A stretch of DNA of 64,000 bases from the NCBI RefSeq assembly GCF_029227915.1, contig NC_079887.1, forward strand, positions 682,001 to 746,000, read 5' to 3'. This document shows positions 52,841 through 63,000 of the stretch, piece after piece (the first letter of the stretch is position 1; each line of letters starts with the position of its first letter). The DNA is from Hydractinia symbiolongicarpus. Its lineage: Eukaryota; Cnidaria; Hydrozoa; Anthoathecata; Hydractiniidae. The notes below the pieces were generated by a model. It had not been told where the DNA came from, searched no databases, and worked only from the letters and a program-made list of their open reading frames with translations. Both the position numbers and the translations under genes were made by a program.

Positions 52841-55800
52841 TCGTCCCATCAAATATGAAAACATTTTTGAAAACTACAAGTCTCATGCATTTTAGTGGTG
52901 AAAAAATAATTTAAAAAATCGTTCGGGAAATGAGTTTACTCCCTGGGTACTTTCTTTGTATACTTTTGACTATACGGGCCGAGTCCGGGATTTACGGGAA
53001 ATCGCGGATTTTCGTTTGCCGGCGATTAAACTTCTTTTATTCAGCGTCCCATCAAATATGAAAATATTTTTGAAAACTACAAGTCTCATGCGTTTTAGTG
53101 GTGAAAAAGTAATTTAAAAAATCGTCCTGGAAATGAGTTTACTCCCTGGGTACTTTCTTTGTATACTTTTGACTATACGGGCCAAGCCCGGGATTTACGG
53201 GAAATCGCGGGTTTTCGTTTGCCGGCGATTAAACTTCTTTTATTCAGCGTCTCATCAAAAATAAAAACATTTTTAAAAACTACAAGTCTCATGCGTTTTA
53301 GTGGTGAAAAAGTAATTTAAAAAATCGTTCGGGAAATGAGTTTTCTCCCTGGGTTCTTTCTTTGTATACTTTTGACTATACGGGCCAAGCCCGGGATTTA
53401 CGGGAAATCGCGGGTTTTCGTTTGCCGGCGATTAAACTTCTTTTATTCAGCGTCTCATCAAAAATGAAAACATTTTTGAAAACTACAAGTCTCATGCGTT
53501 ATAGTGGTGAAAAAATAATTTAAAAAATCGTTCGGGAAATGTTTTACTCCCTGGGTACTTTCTTTGTATACTTTTGACTATACGGGCCAAGCCGGGATTT
53601 ACGGGAAATCACGGGTTTTCGTTTGCCGGCGATTAAACTTCTTTTATTCAGCGTCTCATCAAAAATGAAAACATTTTTAAAAACTACAAGTCTTAAGCGT
53701 TTTAGTGGTGAAAAAATAATTTAAAAAAACGTTCTGGAAATGAATTTACCCACAGGGTACTTTCTTTGTAAACATTCGACTATACGGGCCAAGCCCGGGA
53801 TTTACGGGAAATCGCGGGTTTTCGTTTTCCGGCGATTAAACCTCTTTCATTAAGCGTCTCATCAAAAATGAAAACACTTTTGAAAACTACAAGTCTCATG
53901 CGTTTTAGTGGTGAAAAAAAAATTTAAAAAATCGTTCGTGAAATGAGTTTACTCCCTGGGTACTTTCTTTGTATACATTCGACTATACGGGCCAAGCCCC
54001 GGATTTACGGGAAAACGCGGGATTTCGTTTGCCGGCGATTAAACTGCTTTTATTCAGCGTCTCATCAAAAATAAAAACATTTTTGAAAACTACAAGTCTC
54101 ATGCGTTTTAGTGGTGAAAAAGTAATTTAAAAAATCGTTCGCGAAATGAGTTTACTCCCTGGGTACTTTATTTGTATACATTCGACTATACGGGCCGAGT
54201 CCAGGATTTACGGGAAATCGCAGGTTTTCGTTTGCCGGCGATTAAACTTCTTTTATTCAGCGTCTCATCAAAAATGAAAACATTTTTGAAAACTACAAGT
54301 CTCATGCGTTTTAGTAGTGAAAAAAAAAATTAAAAAATCGTTCGGGAAGTGAGATTACTCCCTGGGTACTTTCTTTGTATACATTCGACTATACGGGCCA
54401 AGCCTCGGATTTACGGGAAAACGCGGGATTTCGTTTGCCGGCGGTAAAACCTCTTTCATTAAGCGTCTCATCAAAAATGAAAACATTTTTGACAACTACA
54501 AGTCTCATGCGTTTTAGTGGTGAAAAAATAATTTAAAAAATCGTTCGGGAAATGAGTTTACTCCCTGGGTACTTTCTTTGTATACTTTTGACTATACGGG
54601 CCGAGTCCGGGATTTACGGGAAATGGCGGATTTTCGTTTGCCGGCGATTGAACTTCTTTTATTCATCGTCCCATCAAATATGAAAACATTTTTGAAAACT
54701 ACAAGTCTCATGCATTTTAGTGGTGAAAAAATAATTTAAAAAATCGTTCGGGAAATGAGTTTACTCCCTGGGTACTTTCTTTGTATACTTTTGACTATAC
54801 GGGCCGAGTCCGGGATTTACGGGAAATCGCGGATTTTCGTTTGCCGGCGATTAAACTTCTTTTATTCAGCGTCCCATCAAATATGAAAATATTTTTGAAA
54901 ACTACAAGTCTCATGCGTTTTAGTGGTGAAAAAGTAATTTAAAAAATCGTCCTGGAAATGAGTTTACTCCCTGGGTACTTTCTTTGTATACTTTTGACTA
55001 TACGGGCCAAGCCCGGGATTTACGGGAAATCGCGGGTTTTCGTTTGCCGGCGATTAAACTTCTTTTATTCAGCGTCTCATCAAAAATAAAAACATTTTTA
55101 AAAACTACAAGTCTCATGCGTTTTAGTGGTGAAAAAGTAATTTAAAAAATCGTTCGGGAAATGAGTTTTCTCCCTGGGTTCTTTCTTTGTATACTTTTGA
55201 CTATACGGGCCAAGCCCGGGATTTACGGGAAATCGCGGGTTTTCGTTTGCCGGCGATTAAACTTCTTTTATTCAGCGTCTCATCAAAAATGAAAACATTT
55301 TTGAAAACTACAAGTCTCATGCGTTATAGTGGTGAAAAAATAATTTAAAAAATCGTTCGGGAAATGTTTTACTCCCTGGGTACTTTCTTTGTATACTTTT
55401 GACTATACGGGCCAAGCCGGGATTTACGGGAAATCACGGGTTTTCGTTTGCCGGCGATTAAACTTCTTTTATTCAGCGTCTCATCAAAAATGAAAACATT
55501 TTTAAAAACTACAAGTCTTAAGCGTTTTAGTGGTGAAAAAATAATTTAAAAAAACGTTCTGGAAATGAATTTACCCACAGGGTACTTTCTTTGTATACAT
55601 TCGACTATACGGGCCAAGCCCGGGATTTACGGGAAATCGCGGGTTTTCGTTTTCCGGCGATTAAACCTCTTTCATTAAGCGTCTCATCAAAAATGAAAAC
55701 ACTTTTGAAAACTACAAGTCTCATGCGTTTTAGTGGTGAAAAAAAAATTTAAAAAATCGTTCGTGAAATGAGTTTACTCCCTGGGTACTTTCTTTGTATA

Positions 55801-56345
55801 CATTCGACTATACGGGCCAAGCCCCGGATTTACGGGAAAACGCGGGATTTCGTTTGCCGGCGATTAAACTGCTTTTATTCAGCGTCTCATCAAAAATAAA
55901 AACATTTTTGAAAACTACAAGTCTCATGCGTTTTAGTGGTGAAAAAGTAATTTAAAAAATCGTTCGCGAAATGAGTTTACTCCCTGGGTACTTTATTTGT
56001 ATACATTCGACTATACGGGCCGAGTCCAGGATTTACGGGAAATCGCAGGTTTTCGTTTGCCGGCGATTAAACTTCTTTTATTCAGCGTCTCATCAAAAAT
56101 GAAAACATTTTTGAAAACTACAAGTCTCATGCGTTTTAGTAGTGAAAAAAAAAATTAAAAAATCGTTCGGGAAGTGAGATTACTCCCTGGGTACTTTCTT
56201 TGTATACATTCGACTATACGGGCCAAGCCTCGGATTTACGGGAAAACGCGGGATTTCGTTTGCCGGCGGTAAAACCTCTTTCATTAAGCGTCTCATCAAA
56301 AATGAAAACATTTTTGACAACTACAAGTCTCATGCGTTTTAGTGA
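52700..56345 (+). repeat. Tandem 9-mer duplication, 1,825-bp step
   Basis: Rare markers pair exactly 1,825 bp apart: ATTCATCGTCCC (TCGTCCC at 52841 and 54666), GCGTTATAGTGG (53496 and 55321), TCTTAAGCG (53691 and 55516), TTTTAGTAGTG (54309 and 56134) and GGCGGTAAAACC (54440 and 56265). The copies diverge just after, where the second changes to TTAGTGATGAAAAAATATATT. One difference inside is GTAAACATTCG in the left copy versus GTATACATTCG in the right. Confidence 0.88.
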
Positions 56346-56399
56346 TGAAAAAATATATTAAAAAATCGTTCGGGAAATGAGTTTACTCCCTGGGTACTT

Positions 56400-58020
56400 T
56401 CTTTGTATACTTTTGACTATACGGGCCGAGTCCGGGATTTACGGGAAATCGCGGATTTTCGTTCGCCGGCGATTAAACTTCTTTTATTCAGCGTCCCATC
56501 AAAAATGAAAATATTTTTGAAAACTACAAGTCTCATGCGTTTAGTGGTAAAAAAATAATATAAAAAATCGTTCGGGAAATGAGTTTACTCCCTGGGTACT
56601 TTCTTTGTATACTTTTGACTATACGGGCCAAGCCCGGGATTTACGGGAAATCGCGGGTTTTCGTTTGCCGGCGATTAAACTTCTTTTATTCAGCGTCTCA
56701 TCAAAAATGAAAACATTTTTAAAAACTACAAGTCTTATGCGTTTTAGAGGTGAAAAAATAATTTAAAAAATCGTTCTGGAAATGAGTTTACTCCCTGGGT
56801 ACTTTCTTTGTATACTTTTGACTATACGGGCCGAGTCCGGCATTTAGGGAAATCGCAGGTTTTCGTTTGCCGGCGATTAAACTGCTTTTATTCAGCGTCT
56901 CATCAAAAATGAAAACATTTTTGAAAACTACAAGTCTCATGCGTTTTAGTGGTGAAAAAGTAATTTAAAAAATCGTTCGCGAAATGAGTTTACTCCCTGG
57001 GTACTTTATTTGTATACATTCGACTATACGGGCCGAGTCCAGGATTTACGGGAAATCGCAGGTTTTCGTTTGCCGGCGATTAAACTTCTTTTATTCAGCG
57101 TCTCATCAAAAATGAAAACATTTTTAAAAACTACAAGTCTCATGCGTTTTAGTGGTGAAAAAGTAATTTAAAAAAACGTTCGGGGAATGAGTTTACTCCC
57201 TGGGTACTTTCTTTGTGTACTTTTGACTATACGGGCCAAGCCCGGGATTTACGGGAAATCGCGGGTTTTCGTTTGCCGGCGATTGATTAAACTTCTTTTA
57301 TTCAGCGTCTCATCAAAAATGAAAACATTTTTGAAAATACAAGTCTCATGCGTTTAGTGGTAAAAAAATAATGTAAAAAATCGTTCGGGAAATGAGTTTA
57401 CTCCCTGGGTACTTTCTTTGTATACTTTTGACTACACGGGCCAAGCCCGGGATTTACGGGAAATCGCGGGTTTTCGTTTGCCGGCGATTAAACTTCTTTT
57501 ATTCAGCGTCTCATCAAAAATGAAAACATTTTTAAAAACTACAAGTCTTATGCGTTTTAGTGGTGAAAAAATAATTTAAAAAATCGTTCTGGAGATGAGT
57601 TTACTCCCTGGGTACTTTCTTTGTATACTTTTGACTATACGGGCCGAGTCCGGCATTTAGGGAAATCGCAGGTTTTCGTTTGCCGGCGATTAAACTGCTT
57701 TTATTCAGCGTCTCATCAAAAATGAAAACATTTTTGAAAACTACAAGTCTCATGCGTTTTAGTGGTGAAAAAGTAATTTAAAAAATTGTTCGGGAAATGA
57801 GTTTACTCCCTGGGTACTTTATTTGTATACTTTTGACTATACGGGCCAAGCCCAGGATTTACGGGAAATCGCGGGTTTTCTTTTGCCGGCGATTAAACTT
57901 CTTTTATTCAGCGTCCTATCAAAAATGAAAACATTTTTGAAAACTACAAGTCACATGCGTTTTAGTGGTGAAAAAATAATTTAAAAAATCGTTCGGGAAA
58001 TGAGTTTACTCCCTGGGTAC
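56400..58020 (+). repeat. Tetramer duplication, ~813-bp step
   Basis: The GAGTCCGGCATTTAGGG monomer occurs with CATTTAG at 56841 and 57654. It is preceded in both copies by the GTAAAAAAATAAT type and followed by the GAAAAAGTAATTT type. The step is slightly long because the interval contains a 4-bp insertion at 57281-57288. Confidence 0.7.
57281..57288 (+). repeat. 4-bp micro-duplication GATTGATT
   Basis: The nearly invariant GGCGATTAAAC landmark reads GGCGATTGATTAAAC here, a direct duplication of GATT. I noticed no other copy of it. It looks like a replication slip in a single monomer. Confidence 0.85.
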
Positions 58021-58025
58021 TTTCT

Positions 58026-60060
58026 TTGTATACATTTGACTATACGGGCCGAGTCCAGGATTCACGGGAAATCGCGGATTTTCGTTTGCCGGCGATTAAA
58101 CTTCTTTTCTTCAGCGTCCCATCAAATATGAAAATATTTTTGAAAACTACAAGTCTCATGCGTTTAGTGGTAAAAAATAATATAAAAAATCGTTCGGGAA
58201 ATGAGTTTACTCCCTGGGTACTTTCTTTGTATACTTTTGACTATACGGGCCAAGCAAGGGATTTACGGGAAATCGCGGGTTTTCGTTTGCCGGGGATTAA
58301 ACTTCTTTTATTCAGCGTCTCATCAAAAATGAAAACATTTTTAAAAACTACAAGTCTTATGCGTTTTAGTGGTGAAAAAATAATTTAAAAAATCGTTCTG
58401 GAAATGAGTTTACTCACAGGGTACTTTCTTTGTATACATTCGACTATACGGGCCAAGCCCGGATTTACGGGAAATCGCGGGTTTTCGTTTTCCGGCGATT
58501 AAACCTATTTCATTAAGCGTCTCATCAAAAATGAAAACATTTTTGAAAACTACAAGTCTCATGCGTTTTAGTGGTGAAAAAAAATTTAAAAATCGTTCGG
58601 GAAATGAGTTTACTCCCTGGGTACTTTCTTTGTATACATTCGACTATACGGGCCAAGCCCCGGATTTACGGGAAAACGCGGGATTTCGTTTGCCGGCGAT
58701 TAAACTGCTTTTATTCAGCGTCTCATCAAAAATGAAAACATTTTTGAAAACTGCAAGTCTCATGCGTTTTAGTGGTGAAAATGTAATTTAAAAGATCGTT
58801 CGGGAAATGAGTTTACTCCCTGGGTACTTTCTTTGCATACTTTTGACTATACGGGCCAAGCCCGGGATTTACGGGAAATCGCGGGTTTTCGTTTGCCGGC
58901 GATTAAACTTCTTTTATTCAGCGTCTCATCAAAAATGAAAACATTTTTGAAAACTACAAGTCTCATGCGTTTTAGTGATGAAAAAAAAAATTAAAAAATC
59001 GTTCAGGAAATGAGTTTACTCCCTGGGTACTTTCTTTGTATACATTTGACTATACGGGCCGAGTCCAGGATTCACGGGAAATCGCGGATTTTCGTTTGCC
59101 GGCGATTAAACTTCTTTTCTTCAGCGTCCCATCAAATATGAAAATATTTTTGAAAACTACAAGTCTCATGCGTTTAGTGGTAAAAAATAATATAAAAAAT
59201 CGTTCGGGAAATGAGTTTACTCCCTGGGTACTTTCTTTGTATACTTTTGACTATACGGGCCAAGCAAGGGATTTACGGGAAATCGCGGGTTTTCGTTTGC
59301 CGGGGATTAAACTTCTTTTATTCAGCGTCTCATCAAAAATGAAAACATTTTTAAAAACTACAAGTCTTATGCGTTTTAGTGGTGAAAAAATAATTTAAAA
59401 AATCGTTCTGGAAATGAGTTTACTCACAGGGTACTTTCTTTGTATACATTCGACTATACGGGCCAAGCCCGGATTTACGGGAAATCGCGGGTTTTCGTTT
59501 TCCGGCGATTAAACCTATTTCATTAAGCGTCTCATCAAAAATGAAAACATTTTTGAAAACTACAAGTCTCATGCGTTTTAGTGGTGAAAAAAAATTTAAA
59601 AATCGTTCGGGAAATGAGTTTACTCCCTGGGTACTTTCTTTGTATACATTCGACTATACGGGCCAAGCCCCGGATTTACGGGAAAACGCGGGATTTCGTT
59701 TGCCGGCGATTAAACTGCTTTTATTCAGCGTCTCATCAAAAATGAAAACATTTTTGAAAACTGCAAGTCTCATGCGTTTTAGTGGTGAAAATGTAATTTA
59801 AAAGATCGTTCGGGAAATGAGTTTACTCCCTGGGTACTTTCTTTGCATACTTTTGACTATACGGGCCAAGCCCGGGATTTACGGGAAATCGCGGGTTTTC
59901 GTTTGCCGGCGATTAAACTTCTTTTATTCAGCGTCTCATCAAAAATGAAAACATTTTTGAAAACTACAAGTCTCATGCGTTTTAGTGATGAAAAAAAAAA
60001 TTAAAAAATCGTTCAGGAAATGAGATTACTCCCTGGGTACTTTTTTTGTATACATTCGAC
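58026..60060 (+). repeat. Tandem pentamer duplication, 1,010-bp step, ending at the inversion
   Basis: 58026-59035 is repeated from 59036 to 60060. Paired markers are CAAGCAAGGGATTTACGG, GCCGGGGATTAAAC, TTTTCTTCAGCGTCCC, AAACTGCAAGTCTC (CTGCAAG at 58751 and 59761), GAAAATGTAATTTAAAAGATCG and CTTTGCATAC. The copies are nearly identical. I saw changes only in the last about 40 bases, where the second has GAGATTACTCC, TTTTTTTGTATAC and CATTCGAC against GAGTTTACTCC, TTTCTTTGTATAC and CATTTGAC. The second copy runs straight into the orientation switch. Confidence 0.88.
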
Positions 60061-60078
60061 TTTCCAGAACGATTTTTT
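60003..60078. other. Orientation-switch junction: imperfect palindrome with 40-bp loop
   Basis: Forward satellite runs through ...TACATTCGAC at 60060, and reverse-complement satellite starts with TTTCCAGAACG at 60061. The arms 60003-60020 and 60061-60078 are inverted repeats with one mismatch in 18 bp. They flank a 40-bp loop (60021-60060) that is ordinary forward monomer sequence. Both sides continue as satellite for kilobases, so the two arms could anneal over a long distance with mismatches. The break is inside the monomer, just after the GTATAC landmark on the forward side and at the GGAAA landmark on the inverted side. Only a single T is shared at the joint. It could be a real chromosomal inversion or foldback event, or an assembly or read-foldback artefact. 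The sequence alone cannot decide. Confidence 0.9.
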
Positions 60079-63000
60079 AAATTACTTTTTCACCACTAAA
60101 ACGCATGAGACTTGTAGTTTTCAAAAATGTTTTCATTTTTGATGAGACGCTGAATAAAAGCAGTTTAATTGCCGGCAAACGAAATCCCGCGTTTGCCCGT
60201 AAATCCGGGGCTTGGCCCGTATAGTCGAATGTATACAAAGAAAGTACCCAGGGAGTAAACTCATTTCCCGAACGATTTTTTAAATTTTTTTTTCACCACT
60301 AAAACGCATGAGACTTGCAGTTTTCAAAAATGTTTTCATTTTTGATGAGACGCTGAATAAAGGAAGTTTAATCGCCGGCAAACGAAACCCGCGATTTCCC
60401 GTAAATCCCGGGCTTGGCCCGTATAGTCAAAAGTATACAAAGAAAGTACCCAGGGAGTAAAATCATTTCCCGAACGATTTTTTAAATTACTTTTTCACCA
60501 CTAAAACGCATGAGACTTGCAGTTTTTAAAAATGTTTTCATTTTTGATAAGACGCTGAATAAAAGCAGTTTAATCGCCGGCAAACGAAATCCCGCGATTT
60601 CCCGTAAATCCGGGGTTGGCCCGTATAGCCGAATGTATACAGAGAAAGTACCCAGGGAGTAAACTCATTTCTTGAACGATTTTTTAAATTTTTTTTTCAC
60701 CACTAAAACGCATGAGACTTGTAGTTTTCAAAAATGTTTTCATTTTTGATGAGACGCTTAATGAAAGAGGTTTAATCGCTGGAAAACGAAAACCCGCGAT
60801 TTCCCGTAAATCACGGGCTTGGCCCGTATAGTCGAATGTATACAAAGAAAGTACCTTGTGAGTAAACTCATTTCCAGAACGATTTTTTAAATTATTTTTT
60901 CACTACTAAAACGCATAAGACTTGTAGTTTTTAAAAATGTTTTCATTTTTGATGAGACGCTGAATAAAAGACGTTTAATCGCCGGCAAACGAAAACCTGC
61001 GATTTCCCGTAAATCCCGGGCTTGGCCTGTATAGTCAAAAGTATACAAAGAAAGTACCCAGGAAGTAAACTCATTTCCCGAACGATTTTTTAAATTACTT
61101 TTGCACCACTAAAACGCATGAGACTTGTACTTTTCAAAAATGTTTTCATTTTTGATGAGACGCTGAATAAAGGAAGTTTAATCGCCGGCAAACGAAACCC
61201 GCGATTTCCCGTAAATCCCGGGCTTGGCCCGTATAGTCAAAAGTATACAAAGAAAGTACCCAGGGAGTAAACTCATTTCCCGAACGATTTTTTAAATATT
61301 TTTTTTCCCCACTAAAACGCATGAGACTTGTAGTTTTCAAAAATGTTTTCATTTTTGATGAGACGCTTAATGAAAGAGGTTTAATCGCTGGAAAACGAAA
61401 ACCCGCGATTTCCCGTAAATCCCGGGCTTGGCCCGTATAGTCGAATGTATACAAAGAAAGTACCTTGTGAGTAAACTCATTTCCAGAACGATTTTTTAAA
61501 TTATTTTTTCACTACTAAAACGCATAAGACTTGTAGTTTTTAAAAATGTTTTCATTTTTGATGAGACGCTTAATGAAAGAGGTTTAATCGCTGGAAAACG
61601 AAAACCCGCGATTTCCCGTAAATCCCGGGCTTGGCCCGTATAGTCGAATGTATACAAAGAAAGTACCCTGTGAGTAAACTCATTTCCATTACGATTTTTT
61701 AAATTATTTTTTCACTACTAAAACGCATAAGACCTGTAGTTTTTAAAAATGCTTTCATTTTTGATGAGACGCTGAATAAAAGACGTTTAATCGCCGGCAA
61801 ACGAAAACCCGCGATTTCCCGTAAATCTCGGCTTGGCCCGTATAGTCAAAAGTATACAAAGAAAGTACCCAAGGAGTAAACTCATTTCCCAAACGATTTT
61901 TTAAATTATTATTTCACCACTAAAACGCATGAGACTTGTAGTTTTCAAGAATGTTTTCATTTTTGATGAGACGCTGAATAAAAGCAGTTTAATCGCCGGC
62001 AAACGAAAACCCGCGATTTCCCGTAAATCCCGGGCTTGGCACGTATAGTCGAATGTATACAAAGAAAGTACCCTGTGAGTAAACTCATTTCCAGAACGAT
62101 TTTTTAAATTATTTTTTCACCACTAAAACGCATAAGACTTGTAGTTTTTAAAACTGTTTTCATTTTTGATAAGACGCTGAATAAAAGAAGTTTAATCGCC
62201 GGCTAACGAAAACCCGCGATTTCCCGTAAATCCCGGCTTGGCCCGTATAGTCAAAAGTATACAAAGAAAGTACCCAGGGAGTAAACTCATTTCCCGAACG
62301 ACTTTTAAATTATTTTATCACCACTAAATCGCATGAGACTTGTAGTTTTCAAAAATGTTTTCATTTTTGATGAGACGCTGAATAAAAGCAGTTTAATCGC
62401 CGGCAAACGAAAACCTGCGATTTCCCTAAATCCCGGACTCGGCCCGTATAGTCAAAAGTATACAAAGAAAGTACCCAGGGGTTAAAATCATTTCCAGAAC
62501 GATTTTTTAAATTATTTTTTCACCACTAAAACGCATAAGACTTGTAGTTTTTAAAAATGTTTTCATTTTTGATGAGACGCTGAATAAAAGAAGTTTAATC
62601 GCCGGCAAACGAAAACCCGCGATTTCCCGTAAATCCCGGGCTTGGCCCGTATAGTCAAAAGTATACAAAGAAAGTACCCAGGGAGTAAACTCATTTCCCA
62701 AACGATTTTTTATATTATTTTTTTACCACTAAACGCATGAGACTTGTAGTTTTCCAAAATGTTTTCATTTTTGATAAGACGCTGAATAAAAGAAGTTTAA
62801 TCGCCGGCAAACGAAAACCCGAGATTTCCCGTAAATCCCGGGCTTGGCCCGTATAGTCAAAAGTATACAAAGAAAGTACCCTGTGAGTAAACTCATTTCC
62901 CGAACGATTTTTTTAATTATTTTTTCACCACTAAAACGCATGAGACTTGTAGTTTTCAAAAATATTTTCATATTTGATGGGACGCTGAATAAAAGAAGTT

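Larger units (their letters stand above)
1..60060 (+). repeat. Satellite DNA array, forward orientation (~297 monomers of ~202-203 bp)
   Basis: The whole interval is head-to-tail copies of one AT-rich monomer with no unrelated sequence between them. Constant landmarks recur about every 202 bp: TTTGCCGGCGATTAAAC, TTATTCAGCGTCTCATC, CTACAAGTCTCATGCG, GAGTTTACTCCCTGGGTAC and TTTGTATAC. Copies differ by point changes and 1-nt indels, and these sort them into subfamilies that define local higher-order repeats. No gene, RNA gene, transposon or unique spacer is seen anywhere in it. Small open frames on both strands are frame-locked to the monomer and recur with it. Long homogeneous arrays of this kind are typical of eukaryotic centromeric or pericentromeric heterochromatin. 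That location is inferred, because no flanking unique sequence or histone data are available. Confidence 0.98.

Noticed and set aside
60003-60078. Rho-independent terminator or functional RNA hairpin at the palindrome
   Set aside because: The stem is AT-rich, the loop is 40 bp, and it is simply two opposed satellite monomers with no gene context.
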